A DNA stretch of 64,000 bases from CAWEWH01 sp963812775 (lineage in GTDB: Bacteria; Pseudomonadota; Alphaproteobacteria; Rhizobiales; Beijerinckiaceae): NCBI GenBank assembly GCA_963812775.1, contig CAWEWH010000007.1, positions 620,001 through 684,000 of the forward strand. Reading direction: 5' to 3'. This document shows, one piece after another, positions 46,340-56,146 of the stretch. The notes below the pieces were generated by a model. That model worked only from the letters and a program-made list of their open reading frames with translations. It was not told the origin of the DNA and did not search any database. The position numbers and the translations under genes are program-made. The first letter of the stretch is position 1; each line of letters opens with the position of its first letter.

Positions 46340-47436
46340 ATGCGCGTCGATCTGTTCGACTTCGATCTGCCCGAGGAGCTCATCGCCCTGCGTCCCGCCG
46401 AGCCGCGCGATGCGGCCCGGCTTCTGGTCGTCATGCCAGGCGAGGCGCCGGCCGACCGCCATGTTGGCGACCTCCCGGACTTGCTGCGTCCCGGCGACGC
46501 CCTCGTCCTCAACGACACGCGGGTGATCCCGGCGCGGCTCTCCGGCATCCGGGTGCGCGGCGAGACCGTGGCGCGCATCGAGGCGACCCTGATCAAGCGC
46601 GAGGCGCCTGATTGCTGGCGCGCTTTGGTGCGGCCGGCCAAGCGCCTCGAGGTCGGCGACCGCATCCGCCTCGGCGAGGACAGCGAGAGCGCCGCCTGTC
46701 TGCTGGCCGCCCTCGACGCCGAGGTGGACGCGAAAGGCGAGGGCGGCGAGGTCACCCTGCGCTTTGCCTTCACGGGTGCCGCCCTCGACGAGGCGATCGG
46801 CAATCTCGGCGCCATGCCGCTGCCGCCCTATATCGCCGGCCGCCGGCCCGCCGATCAGCGCGACAGCGTCGACTACCAGACCGTCTATGCGCGGCGAGGA
46901 GGGCGCGGTGGCGGCGCCCACCGCCGGGCTGCATTTCACCGACGAGCTCCTTGCGCATCTCGCGGCGGCTGGGATCGGCCGTCACTTCGTCACCCTGCAT
47001 GTGGGCGCCGGCACCTTCCTGCCGGTCAAGGCCGACGACACGCAGGGCCACCGCATGCACGCCGAATGGGGCGACGCTCGATGCCGCGACCGCCGCGGCG
47101 CTCAACGACGCGCGCGCCAAGGGCGGGCGCATCGTCGCGGTCGGCACCACCTCGGCTGCGGCTGCTGGAAAGCGCCGCCGCACCCGACGGACGGCTCGGT
47201 CGCCTGGACGGGCGAGACGGCTATCTTCATCACGCCGGGCTACCGCTTCCGCGCCGTCGACCTGCTGCATGACCAACTTCCACCTGCCGCGCTCGACGCT
47301 GTTCATGCTGGTCGCGGCCTTCGCGGGCCTCGACACGATGCAGGCCGCCTACGCGCATGCCATAAGGGAAGGCTATCGCTTCTACTCCTACGGCGACGCC
47401 TGCCTGCTCTATCCCGCTCGACCCGCGACGGCATGA
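46340..47436 (+). pseudogene. queA: tRNA preQ1(34) S-adenosylmethionine ribosyltransferase-isomerase, frameshifted
   Basis: MRVDLFDFDLPEELIALRPAEPRDAARLLV, LVLNDTRVIPARL and the GNLGAMPLPPYI block are intact in the first frame. The rest (APTAGLHFTDELL, HVGAGTFLPVKADD, HRMHAEWG, VGTTSLRLLESA, ETAIFITPGYRF, MTNFHLPRSTLFMLV, GYRFYSYGDACLLYP) is complete but requires shifts at about 46892, 47070, 47154, 47196 and 47269. Four look like an extra G or C and one like a missing base. No substitution stop occurs. QueA makes epoxyqueuosine on tRNA. The stop overlaps the tgt start as ATGA. Confidence 0.85.
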
Positions 47437-48565
47437 CCGAGACGTTCAGCTTCACCGTGCACCACAGCGCCGGCGCGGCACGCTGCGGCGAGATCGGCAC
47501 GCCGCGCGGCATCGTGCGCACCCCCGCCTTCATGCCGGTCGGCACCGCCGGCACCGTCAAGGCGATGTATCCCGAGCAGGTGAGGGCGCTCGGCTCCGAC
47601 ATCGTGCTCGGCAACACCTATCACCTGATGCTGCGTCCCGGCGCCGAGCGCGTCGCCAGGCTCGGCGGCCTGCACAGGCTCATGAACTGGCCGCAGCCGA
47701 TCCTCACCGATTCCGGCGGCTTCCAGGTCATGTCGCTGGCCAAGCTGCGCCGTATCGACGACGCCGCCGTCACGTTCCAGTCGCATCTCGACGGCTCGAC
47801 CCACGTGCTGACGCCGGAGCGCTCGATGGAGATCCAGGCGCTGCTCGGCGCCGACATTCAGATGCAGCTCGACGAGTGCGTGAAGCTGCCTTGCAGCGAC
47901 GCGGCGGCGCTGCGCGCCATGCGCCTCAGCCTCGCCTGGGCAGAGCGCTCGAAGCGCGCCTTCGGGAGCCAGCCGGGCCGGGCCCTGTTCGGCATCGTTC
48001 AGGGCGGCGCCGTCGAGGCCCTGCGCGTCGAGAGCGCGCAGAAGCTCGTCGCCATCGGCTTCGACGGCTATGCCATCGGCGGGCTCGCGGTCGGCGAGCC
48101 GCAAGCGACCATGCTTTCCGTCATCGACCTTGTGGTGCCGCATCTGCCGGCCGACGAAGCCGCGCTATCTCATGGGGGTCGGCACGCCCGACGACATCAT
48201 CGAGGCGGTGAGCCGCGGCATCGACATGTTCGACTGCGTGCTGCCGACGCGGGCCGGCCGCCACGGTCTCGCCTATACGCGCTTCGGCAAGGTCAACCTG
48301 CGCAACGCCCGCCATGTCGACGATGCGGCGCCGCTCGACGCAGACTGCACCGTGCCCGGCCTCGCACCTCTACAGCCGCGCCTATCTCCACCACCTGGTC
48401 AAGGCGGGCGAGATCCTCGGCATGATGCTGCTCACCTGGAACAACCTCGCCTATTATCAGGAGCTGATGGCCGGCCTGCGCCGCGCGATTGCTGAGAACC
48501 GTCTCGAGGAATTCGCCGCCACGGCGCGCGCCAGTTGGAACAGCGACGAGAAGGGGGCTGCATAA
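47433..48565 (+). pseudogene. tgt: tRNA-guanine transglycosylase, frameshifted
   Basis: The first 240 residues are intact: the catalytic Asp in LTDSGGFQVMSLAKL, GSTHVLTPERSMEIQ, the SFDECVK-like MQLDECVKLPCSD, and GYAIGGLAVGEP. YLMGVGTPDDIIEAVSRGIDMFDCVLPTR follows after one extra G near 48160, and YSRAYLHHLVKAGEILGMMLLTWNN after one near 48352. At the second join the zinc motif reads CTCPAS where CxCxxC is expected, so bases there are doubtful. Tgt inserts preQ1 at position 34 of GUN tRNAs such as the tRNA-Asn at 8307-8382. Confidence 0.85.
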
Positions 48566-48581
48566 CCTGCAGGGTGCGACT

Positions 48582-49681
48582 ATGACACTTCGCCGCCGCG
48601 AGTTCCTCTGCTTCAGCGCGAGTTCCTTTATCATGAGCGCCTATCATCGTGCGCTCTCCGCCGACGATGCGCGGCTTGCGCCCGATATCGGCGAGAAGCT
48701 CGATAGGGCCTTCGCGGCGGGGGAGCTCGCCAATCTGCATGCGGTTGTCGTGTCGCTCCGCGGCCAACGCGTGGTGGAGCGCTACTATGCTGGCGTCGAC
48801 GACGCCTGGGGGCGGCCCCTCGGCGAGGTAGCGTTCACGCCCGAGACGCTGCATGACTTGCGCTCGGTATCGAAGAGCATCGTCGGCCTCGTTTATGGGA
48901 TCGCGTTGGCAGATGGGAAGGTGCCCGGCCTGGACGCGCCGCTGCTCGCGCAATTTCCAGAATATCCGGATCTCGCCGCCGATCCGGCGCGCCAGAAGCT
49001 GACCATCGGCCACGTGCTGACCATGACACTCGGCACCGAGTGGGACGAGGACGTGCCGTATGCCAATCCCGCCAACAGCGAGATTGCCATGGAACAGGCG
49101 GCGGACCGCTACCGGTACGTCTTGAGCCGTCCCATCGTCGCCGAACCGGGGACGCGCTGGATCTATAGTGGCGGCGCCACGGCGCTGCTTGGGCGGCTCA
49201 TCGCCAAGGGCACGCAAGTGTCGTTGCCGGATTATGTCCGTGAGAAATTGTTTGCGCCGCTCGGCATTGCGCATTTCGAATGGGCGAAGGGCGGCGAGGG
49301 CACGCCGTCGGCGGCATCGGGCCTGCGTCTGAGGCCGCGCGATCTCGCTCGCGTCGGCGAACTGTTGTTGAGCCGCGGCGAATGGGAGGGGCGCCGCGTC
49401 GTGCCTGCGAGTTGGCTCGAAGCCTCGTTCCGTCCCGCCGCCACGGTCGATCCACAACGGAACTATGGCTTGCATTGGTATATGGGGGCGGCATCTCCTT
49501 CGGCTCGCCGCCACGTCGCGAGGACTGGATCGGCGCCTTTGGCCTCGGCGGCCAGCGGCTCTGGATTATGCCGAAATTGGGCCTTGCCGTGGCCATCGCC
49601 GCCGGCAATTACGACAAGCCCGATCAGTGGCGACTGCCCTTCAGGGTGTGGCGCGATTTTGTGCTGGCGGGAATTGGCTGA
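48582..49681 (+). pseudogene. serine hydrolase, beta-lactamase-like (class C fold), frameshifted
   Basis: A twin-arginine-like MTLRRREFLCFSASSF leader is followed by a penicillin-binding fold: SVSK (SxxK nucleophile) in LRSVSKSIVGLVYGIAL, the YSG second motif in RWIYSGGATALLGRL, and later GGISFGSPP and AIAAGNYDKPDQW. The frame breaks near 49490 at a run of five G; six would restore NYGLHWYMGGGISF. These enzymes act as esterases or D-amino peptidases more often than true beta-lactamases. It is 16 bases after tgt. Confidence 0.75.
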
Positions 49682-49687
49682 GGCAAT

Positions 49688-50116
49688 TCACGCCCTGTCG
49701 CTCTTCTGTTTCACCAGCGCGCAGCCGGCGATGAGCCATGAGCCGTCCGGCTGCTTCTCCAGCGTATAGAGCGCGAGCCAGGTGTCGCCGGCCTCGTCGG
49801 TGAACCTCACTGCCTGGATGCGGCCTTCGCCGTGGTCGCTGAGCTCGCCGAACTGCGCGTCCTTGTGGCGGTAGACCACCGCGTAGCTCTCGCGCACCAT
49901 GGCCAGGAAGGTCGCCTCGTCGGGAAACAACTTCCTGATCGAGGGGGCCGCGAAGCCATAGGCCTTGGCGCTGTCGTCGCTGGCGAAGGCATCGAGCTGG
50001 CCTTGGATGAGCGCCCGGACGGCGGCCCGTTCCTGGTCATCGGCTGCGTAGAGGCCCGGCGCGGCAAGTGCCCAAAGGCCGATGGCCAGACCCAGCGTTG
50101 CAAGCATTCTGCGCAT
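49688..50116 (-). CDS. DUF4864 exported protein
   Basis: 142 residues. The signal peptide (MRRMLATLGLAIGLWALAAPGLYA) precedes the DUF4864 pattern RAAVRALIQGQLDAFASDDSAKAYGFAAPSIRKLF, FLAMVRESYAVVYRH, and a final DGSWLIAGCALVK. A cystatin/NTF2-like fold is expected; function unknown. GGAGGTG lies before the ATG at 50116. A second, more distant DUF4864-like gene is at 52160-52613. Confidence 0.85.
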   Translation of the reverse strand: MRRMLATLGLAIGLWALAAPGLYAADDQERAAVRALIQGQLDAFASDDSAKAYGFAAPSIRKLFPDEATFLAMVRESYAVVYRHKDAQFGELSDHGEGRIQAVRFTDEAGDTWLALYTLEKQPDGSWLIAGCALVKQKSDRA

Positions 50117-50297
50117 CGGCACCTCCGGCAGCACGGCGTCATTGTAGCCCAAGAATAACCTAAGACGGTACGCAGAGCGGCGGCTCCGCGTGTCGCGCCG
50201 CCGCGCACAATTGCGTGAGCGCCTGCTCCCATGCCAAGAAATTTGTCAATTCACCAAAGAGGAGCGCCGTGAAGCTGATGTCCCGAGCGACGACAGC

Positions 50298-51229
50298 ATG
50301 ATGCATGACGATGAGATTGATGTCGCCCTATCGCTCGTGAACCGGCTCGTCGCAGGACAGTTTCCGGAGTGGGCAGGACTACCCATAAGGCCAATCAACT
50401 CCGCCGGCACCGACAACGCGATTTTCAGGCTGGGCGACAACATGGCTGTGCGATTGCCTCGACGCCCTGTTGCTGCCGAACAGCTGGAGAAGGAGCACCG
50501 ATGGCTGCCGGGCATCGCCCCGCAGTTACCGCTCGATGTCCCCGTTCCGCTTGCGTTGGGCATGCCCGCCGAAGGCTATCCCCTTCCTTGGTCCGTATGC
50601 CGATGGCTTGAAGGTGAGAACGCAGTGTTTGCGCCGATCGCCGATCTAAGGGAAGCGGCAACGGCACTCGCGCAGTTCGTATCTGCACTTCAAAAAATTG
50701 CCCCGACGGACGGCCCTCAGCCCGGGGCGCACAACTTCTTCCGTGGCGTGCCCTTGCGAAATAGAGATGCACAAACGCGGACTGCCATCGCAAGCTTGCA
50801 TGGGATAATTGATACCGATGCGGTGATGGATGCTTGGGAAGCAGCGCTTAACGCGCCGACTTGGGACGGCCCTCCCGTGTGGCTTCACGGCGACATTCAT
50901 GCGGGCAATCTACTGGTCCAACAAGGTCGTATCAGCGCTGTCATTGATTTCGGAGGTCTAGGCATTGGCGATCCCGCATGCGATCTGATGGTTGGATGGA
51001 CCCTTCTATCCGCCGAGACTCGCCGACGTTTCGTTCCGCACTGTCGATTGATGATGCAACATGGGCGCGAGGGCGCGGATGGGCGCTTTCGGTTGCGTTG
51101 ATCGCGCTCCCATATTACCTGCACACCAACCCTGTACTCGTCGGAATATCCCGACGCGCTATCGAAGAAGTCCTTGCCGATCACATGGCCAGTGCTCTTA
51201 CACCACTCCGCGGGACAAGGCCGACGTGA
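50298..51229 (+). pseudogene. aminoglycoside phosphotransferase family protein, frameshifted
   Basis: PVWLHGDIHAGNLLVQQGRISAVIDFGGLGIGDPACDL supplies the Brenner catalytic motif and the metal-binding Asp of the APH/choline-kinase fold; SAGTDNAIFRLGDNMAVRLPR is the ATP-site start. The frame breaks near 51030 (CGCCGACG lacks one base), after which DDATWARGRGWALSVALIALPYYLHTNP continues to the stop at 51229. Base composition is noticeably lower in GC than the flanks, so transfer is possible. Substrate is unknown; chromosomal members are often not resistance enzymes. The stop overlaps the next gene as GTGA. Confidence 0.75.
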
Positions 51230-52149
51230 AAGCCGTCTACATCGAAAGGCATGGTGGCCCTGACGTCTTGCGCTACGGCGACATGCCAGATCCCGCGCCT
51301 CAGCCGGGCGAGGTGGTGGTCGATGTGGCGGCCGCCAGCGTCAACGGCGCGGACTGGAAGGTGCGCAACGGCAAGCCCAATCCGCTCCCGCGTTTTCCGC
51401 ACATCCTGGGGCGGGATTTCTCGGGCACGGTCACTGCGCTGGGCGAGGGTGTCGGCGACTTCCGTGTCGGCGAGGAGGTCTTCGGCGTCTGCGAGACGAG
51501 CCGCGAGGGCGCCTATGCCCAAAAAGTCGCCATCGCGGCCAACATCGTCGCCAGGAAGCCGCCGAGCCTGTCGCATGTCGACGCCGCCGCCTTGGGGCTC
51601 ACCGGGCTCACCGCGCTGAGCGCCATCGAGGACACCATCGCGCTGAAGGCGGGCGAGACGATCCTGGTCCAGGGCGGGGCAGGCGGCGTGGCGGGCTTTG
51701 CCATCCAGCTCGCCAAGCATATCGGCGCCCGCGTCATCACCACCGCGAGCGCGGGCAACCACGACTATCTTCGTGCCCTCGGGGCCGATGAGCTCATCGA
51801 CTACAATCGCGTCGACTTCACCGCCGCCATCGCCGGCTGCGATGCCGTGTTCGAAACCGTCGGCGGCGACGTGGCGACCAAGTCGTTTCAGGTGCTGAAA
51901 CCTGGCGGCCGTGCCGCCTTCATCGCCTCCGGCCCGCAGCCGCCGGCGCCGCCCCGCGATGACGTGCGCGCGCTCAGGCCGCCGGTCAGGCGCAATCGCC
52001 CGCATCTCGAGCGCATCGTGCATTTGTACGAGACCGGCGCCGTCAAGCGGCCGGAAGTGACGCTCTATCGTCTCCAGGACGCGGCGGCCGCCCACAAGGT
52101 GAGCGAGGGCCGCCATCTCAGGGGCAAGCTGGTATTCGAGGTGGGGTGA
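51226..52149 (+). CDS. NADP-dependent quinone-oxidoreductase-like (MDR) enzyme
   Basis: 307 residues from a GTG. GroES-like start MKAVYIERHGGPDVLRYGD, LGRDFSGTVTALGEGV, and the Rossmann ILVQGGAGGVAGFAIQLAKHIGARVITTAS with the AGGVGxxA-type nucleotide loop. No zinc ligands are evident, so it is of the quinone reductase/zeta-crystallin kind. The GTG overlaps the upstream phosphotransferase stop (GTGA), implying coupled translation. Confidence 0.88.
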   Translation: MKAVYIERHGGPDVLRYGDMPDPAPQPGEVVVDVAAASVNGADWKVRNGKPNPLPRFPHILGRDFSGTVTALGEGVGDFRVGEEVFGVCETSREGAYAQKVAIAANIVARKPPSLSHVDAAALGLTGLTALSAIEDTIALKAGETILVQGGAGGVAGFAIQLAKHIGARVITTASAGNHDYLRALGADELIDYNRVDFTAAIAGCDAVFETVGGDVATKSFQVLKPGGRAAFIASGPQPPAPPRDDVRALRPPVRRNRPHLERIVHLYETGAVKRPEVTLYRLQDAAAAHKVSEGRHLRGKLVFEVG

Positions 52150-52159
52150 GGTTCGTCCT

Positions 52160-52613
52160 CTAGACTTCCACTGACGGCATCTTCACCACGACGACATTGG
52201 CGATGCGCCAGTCGCCGTTGACTTCATCCATCAGGAAGAAGGCGAGCCACGGCACGCCGTGACCATCGGAAACGCGGACCGCCTGGGTGTAGCCGAAGGA
52301 GGTTTCGCGCAGATCGCCGAAGGTGATGATGCGGCCGGACGCGAGGCCCGGGAACTGCGTCTTGAAGAAGCGCAGGTAGTTCTCGCCGGTGGTGAAATGC
52401 TCTTTCAGCTTGGGCGCCACGGAGGCGAAAGCCGCGTCGGCATTGGCTTCGCGCACGGCGTCGATTTGTCGCTCGATGACGGCGCGGACGGGCTTCGTCG
52501 ACCGCTCGATCTTCGAATTCCTGCTCCACCTGGAAAGCGAGAGCGATGCGGTCGCTGGCGAGCGCCGGGGATGCTGCAACAATGGCCGCGAGGATCAGGG
52601 CGGGGGCACGCAT
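52160..52613 (-). pseudogene. DUF4864-like exported protein, frameshifted
   Basis: The signal peptide MRAPALILAAIVAASPALASD is in one frame and the DUF4864-like body (VRAVIERQIDAVREANADAAFASVAPKLKEHF, LRFFKTQFPGL, GDWRIANVVVVKMP) in another. The shift lies around 52480-52515. Compared with the gene at 49688, the order of motifs is the same. It ends the leftward unit that begins with the protein at 54070. Confidence 0.6.
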
Positions 52614-52671
52614 CGGAGCCGTTCCTTCAGTTCGACGTGTCAACGTCGAGGGTCAGAGTAGAAAGGTAGGC

Positions 52672-53760
52672 TCAGTCCCTGCGTTTCGACGTGCAATTCA
52701 GCACACGATAGAAACTGTCATCCTCGGGCGCGGTTCCGCCGCCGACGGCATGAATCTCCACTGCCATGCGGGCGGCGATCGGCAGGCGGTAGTGAAGGGG
52801 GTCCCAATAATTGGCGTCCTCCGCGTTGGTGGCGTTGAATCTTCGGAAATCGATCGCGCCGGCGCCGTGGCGGGCCGCGATTGCGGCAAGGCGCCGCTTG
52901 CATTCGGCTTCGAGGGCATCGGTCGCCGAACCGGGCACCGGCTGGCCGGACACATGGGCGGGCGGAAAGATGGCGACGACAATTGTGCGTCTCGGCACGC
53001 GCCCCAACAGCTCGTCCAGCCAGGCGAGCGCGGGGAAGCGCCAGGCGGTCCGCTCGGCGGCCGAAGGCGCAACAGCCGGCACGACGGGCGCGATGGCGCG
53101 CGGCCGGCCGCCCCAGAGGTGCCGGCGCGCCCGCTCGATGTCGTAAGCCGCCTCGGGCGGCGTGAAGACCTCGAAGCCGTCGGGCGCGATGCGCTCGCGC
53201 ATCAGGCCGAGGCGGAAGCCAATGATGCGAAGGGCGATCTGAACGCTGGTAAGATTGAAGAGACCCGGCCAGTCGTTGGCGCGCCGCTCATCATAGAGCC
53301 ATGGCGGGAACGGCCGGAAGGTGAGCCGCTTCGTGTCGGCATCCGCCTCGCACCAGGTGGGGTCGATGCCGAACACGAGGGCCGCTGGCTCGGGCGTATG
53401 ACGCAGGAACAGCTCGGCGAGCTGCATCTGCTCCCACGGCGTTCCCGCGTTCATGGCGAGGTTGGCGAACCTTGCGCCGAACAGCCGGCCGAGCTCGCGT
53501 GGATCCAGGAGCCGGACCGTCGATGTCCCGAAGATCGCCGCATCGAAGCGGCGGCTGCGCACGATCTGCGGGTACATGTAGCGTTGGTTGATATCCATGA
53601 TCGGCCCGGGCGCCGCCTTGGCCGACACGAAGATACCGTAGGGGTCGGACGCGACGACGAGCCCATAGAGCGCGGCGGCCGCCGCCACGGCCGTCACCCC
53701 GAATGTCGCAAGGAAGCGCCGCCAGCTTGACGGCGGCGCGAGGCCTGCCGGCTCGTTCAC
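52672..53760 (-). CDS. membrane-anchored SGNH-hydrolase-like protein
   Basis: 362 residues. One N-terminal membrane helix (FGVTAVAAAAALYGLVVA), then a large periplasmic domain with FDAAIFGTSTVRLLDP, a GTST strand-loop in the position of the SGNH nucleophile block, FANLAMNAGTPWEQMQLAELFL, and a late YWDPLHYRLPIAARMA carrying an Asp-x-x-His pair. The layout resembles AlgX/DltD-like O-acyl-transfer partners, but no MBOAT gene is nearby. The family is hypothetical in rhizobial genomes. Confidence 0.65.
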   Translation of the reverse strand: MNEPAGLAPPSSWRRFLATFGVTAVAAAAALYGLVVASDPYGIFVSAKAAPGPIMDINQRYMYPQIVRSRRFDAAIFGTSTVRLLDPRELGRLFGARFANLAMNAGTPWEQMQLAELFLRHTPEPAALVFGIDPTWCEADADTKRLTFRPFPPWLYDERRANDWPGLFNLTSVQIALRIIGFRLGLMRERIAPDGFEVFTPPEAAYDIERARRHLWGGRPRAIAPVVPAVAPSAAERTAWRFPALAWLDELLGRVPRRTIVVAIFPPAHVSGQPVPGSATDALEAECKRRLAAIAARHGAGAIDFRRFNATNAEDANYWDPLHYRLPIAARMAVEIHAVGGGTAPEDDSFYRVLNCTSKRRD

Positions 53761-53761
53761 A

Positions 53762-54070
53762 TCAATATTTGGCGGAAATGACCGTCATCGGTGTGCCGAC
53801 GCGATAGGCGCAGGAATAGGCCTCGCCGACAACGAGGGACCAGTCAAAGTTGACCTTCTTGAGCAGCAGATCGGTGCCGCCGGCCGCATAGGTGCGGCTG
53901 GCCATCTGCTCGAGGACCGAGGCGAAGCCGCCTTCGGTGGCGGTCGGCGGGCTGATTTCCTGCAGGCGGACGCAGTGGACCACGTCCATGGGATGGTTCC
54001 AGACGGGGATGCTTGGGCCGGGGTGTCCGCACATAAGCGGCAGCAGGCAGGCGCCGAGGAGAATGGTCAT
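53762..54070 (-). CDS. small exported hypothetical protein
   Basis: 102 residues. A short hydrophobic N-terminus with a cysteine (MTILLGACLLPLMC) may be a lipoprotein signal. The body has VVHCVRLQEISPP, a GGTDLLLKKVNF strand and a second cysteine in AYSCAYRVG. It ends one base before the SGNH-like gene starts, so the two are one operon. Function unknown. Confidence 0.6.
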   Translation of the reverse strand: MTILLGACLLPLMCGHPGPSIPVWNHPMDVVHCVRLQEISPPTATEGGFASVLEQMASRTYAAGGTDLLLKKVNFDWSLVVGEAYSCAYRVGTPMTVISAKY

Positions 54071-54215
54071 CGCGTCGTCCGATCGTCAGAAGCCGGCGGC
54101 GCCTGGTCCCGAAAGGTGTGCTTCGGACAAGACCATGCGCCAATCGAAACTGGACCCAAGCGCCATCCCCTGGCTCAGTCAAGGGCGCCGCGAGCACACT
54201 TGCGGGATGATCGGC

Positions 54216-55049
54216 TCAATCCGGGGCAGCCGCCTGCCGCTCGTTCAGCGAGGCGGCGATGCTTTCGATGAACGGCTTCAGGTGGAAATTGGCGTCCGGC
54301 GCGATGGCGGTGCTCCAGCCGGCGACGGTCACCGCCTCGGCCGTTACCGGCCCGACGGCAGCCACCTGGACATGGGCGAAGGCCTCGCGCAGGGCGGCTT
54401 CCTGGCCCGACTTGGCAGCCACCTGCTTCAGCCGCTTCACCTGGGGCGAACTGGTGAAGGCGACAATGTCCACCTGCCGGCCGACGATCGCCCGGATCAC
54501 CTCTTCGACGCGGCTGTCCTCGGCCCGAGACGCATAGGCGTAGCAGAGCACCGGGTCGGGCTTGGCGCCGGCCTTGGTCAGAAAGTCGACGAGCCTGGCA
54601 GGCGCGCCGGGATAGAGCTGCACGCCCACCGCGCGGCCGCTCATGTCGAGGTTCGACAGGGCCGCCACCAACCCGTCGCTGGTTGGCTCCTCGGCGGCGA
54701 TGTCGGGCGCCATCCCGAGGGTGCGCAACACCCGCGTCGGCTTGGGGCCGCGGACGATCTTGCGGACGCGCCGAAGCGCGTCGAGAACCTTGTCGCGAAT
54801 GCCGGCGCGCTCGGCAAAGCCGAGGAGCCGGCTCAAGCCCTCGCCAGTGAACAGGACCAGATCGTCATGGCGCCCGGCGGCGAAGCGGCCAAGCCACGCC
54901 TCGACCGGGACCGCGTCGGCCACGTCGTGAATGGCGATGAGCGGGCAACGGATCGCTACTGCCCCTTCGCGTTCCAGCATGTCGACGAACAGATCGAGCG
55001 CCCGGGTTTCGGGCACGACGATTCGGCAGCCACTCAGTCGCGCGATCAT
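54216..55049 (-). CDS. uroporphyrinogen-III synthase-like protein (HemD family)
   Basis: 277 residues. The two-domain HemD pattern is visible: GCRIVVPETRALDLFVDMLEREGAVAIRCPLIAI, then EEPTSDGLVAALSNLDMSGRAVGVQLYPG and VDIVAFTSSPQVKRL, ending AVGPVTAEAVTVAGW. It closes uroporphyrinogen III in tetrapyrrole synthesis, but no hemC or other heme gene is beside it, so it may be a second copy or a regulatory relative. The globin-like sensor gene lies just upstream on the same strand. Confidence 0.78.
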   Translation of the reverse strand: MIARLSGCRIVVPETRALDLFVDMLEREGAVAIRCPLIAIHDVADAVPVEAWLGRFAAGRHDDLVLFTGEGLSRLLGFAERAGIRDKVLDALRRVRKIVRGPKPTRVLRTLGMAPDIAAEEPTSDGLVAALSNLDMSGRAVGVQLYPGAPARLVDFLTKAGAKPDPVLCYAYASRAEDSRVEEVIRAIVGRQVDIVAFTSSPQVKRLKQVAAKSGQEAALREAFAHVQVAAVGPVTAEAVTVAGWSTAIAPDANFHLKPFIESIAASLNERQAAAPD

Positions 55050-55108
55050 GCGGCGAGATTAGCGCAGCAAAGCCGGCGGCGCACGCGCCACCGTCGTCTC
55101 GGAGAGCG

Positions 55109-56146
55109 TCAGCTGGCCTTGGCCAGATCCGGTAGCGGTTGCATGCCGGACCGGGCGGTGACATCGAGCAGCGCGTCGACGGATTGGCCGATTTCGCGTG
55201 CCGAGCCCGAGAGGTTGCGCGATAGGCCGAAGGACAGCTGCGCCGCCTCCTGGGCGGACTTGAGCGTGTCTTCCATCGCATGCAAGGCTTGCGAGGCCAG
55301 TCTCGCCTTGCCGGCCGCCTCGCTGACGCGCAGCAGGATATCGTGCGTCTTGCCGGTTTGCGGGTCGAGGGTCGCCATGGCGGCCATGATCGCATCGGCG
55401 CTGCCGCCCGGCTCGCTGAGGCGCGCCACCGCGGCCGAGAATTCCTCGGTCGCCGCGACGCTGGCGGCCGCCGATTGCGCCGTTCCCCTGATGGCTTGGC
55501 TTGCCGCCTTGGCCTGATGGGCGGCGACATCGGTGAATTGCGTCAGCTTGGAGCAGGCATCGTTCATGGCGGCCGCGACAGTGTACATCATCTGTCGCGA
55601 GCTCTGCATGCTTTCGCCGAATGTCTGGATCACTTCGCTTAGCCGGCCGGCATGCGCCTTGGCGCTCTTCACCGCGGCGGCGTAGTGCAGCGTCATGGCG
55701 TTGGCGGCGTCGAGGCCGAGAACGTCCGCTGCGACCTCGGCGATCTCGAAGGCACGCTGCTTTGGCAGCGCCTCGTCGGTGCGCAGGGCTTCGTTGAAAT
55801 AGCGCAGGAGGTTGCGGTTGAGTGCGCTGCGCGTGCGCATGTCGGCGTCGAAGCTGATCTCGAGGTCGACGCGCTCCTTGCCGCGGGCGATCCAGTCTTC
55901 ATCGAACGGCTTTTCGAAGAGACATCGCATGTGATGAACGATGTGGCGCCGCCAATCTTCGCGGCGTCGCTCTAGCTGTGCCGCGTAGAAGGGACTGAAT
56001 TTCCCGACGCACTCGGTCCAGTAACGTTCGACGAAGTCGTTGAGGCGCGGTCCTAGAATTGCCCAGGCCTCCCGCCTAAGCGCGGTCGTGTCGCGCTCCA
56101 GGTTGAAGAACTGAAGACCGATCAGGTAGGCCGACGCGAGTGGCAT
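55109..56146 (-). CDS. globin-coupled-sensor-like protein with atypical chemoreceptor tail
   Basis: 345 residues. About 1-170 resemble the sensor-globin domain (RLNDFVERYWTEC, HIVHHMRCLFEKPFDEDWIARGKERV). At the place where the family has the proximal His (R-x-H-x-x-I-G-L) this protein appears to have VDLEISF, so heme binding is doubtful. About 185-335 form an alanine-rich coiled coil like a chemoreceptor signalling domain, but the conserved hairpin tip (QTNLLALNAAIEAARAG type) is absent. It may be a cytoplasmic sensor with a lost or changed output. Confidence 0.6.
   Translation of the reverse strand: MPLASAYLIGLQFFNLERDTTALRREAWAILGPRLNDFVERYWTECVGKFSPFYAAQLERRREDWRRHIVHHMRCLFEKPFDEDWIARGKERVDLEISFDADMRTRSALNRNLLRYFNEALRTDEALPKQRAFEIAEVAADVLGLDAANAMTLHYAAAVKSAKAHAGRLSEVIQTFGESMQSSRQMMYTVAAAMNDACSKLTQFTDVAAHQAKAASQAIRGTAQSAAASVAATEEFSAAVARLSEPGGSADAIMAAMATLDPQTGKTHDILLRVSEAAGKARLASQALHAMEDTLKSAQEAAQLSFGLSRNLSGSAREIGQSVDALLDVTARSGMQPLPDLAKAS

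Noticed and set aside
44578..46815. 745-codon open frame on the minus strand
   Set aside because: Crosses coaD, two cyclophilins and queA in antisense; composition is that of a high-GC shadow.
48582..49681. True class C beta-lactamase
   Set aside because: SxxK is present, but the second motif is YSG rather than YxN with no convincing KTG; esterase or peptidase relatives fit better.
50298..51229. Acquired aminoglycoside resistance gene
   Set aside because: The fold is right, but no subfamily-specific residues were recognised and the frame is broken; resistance is not supported.
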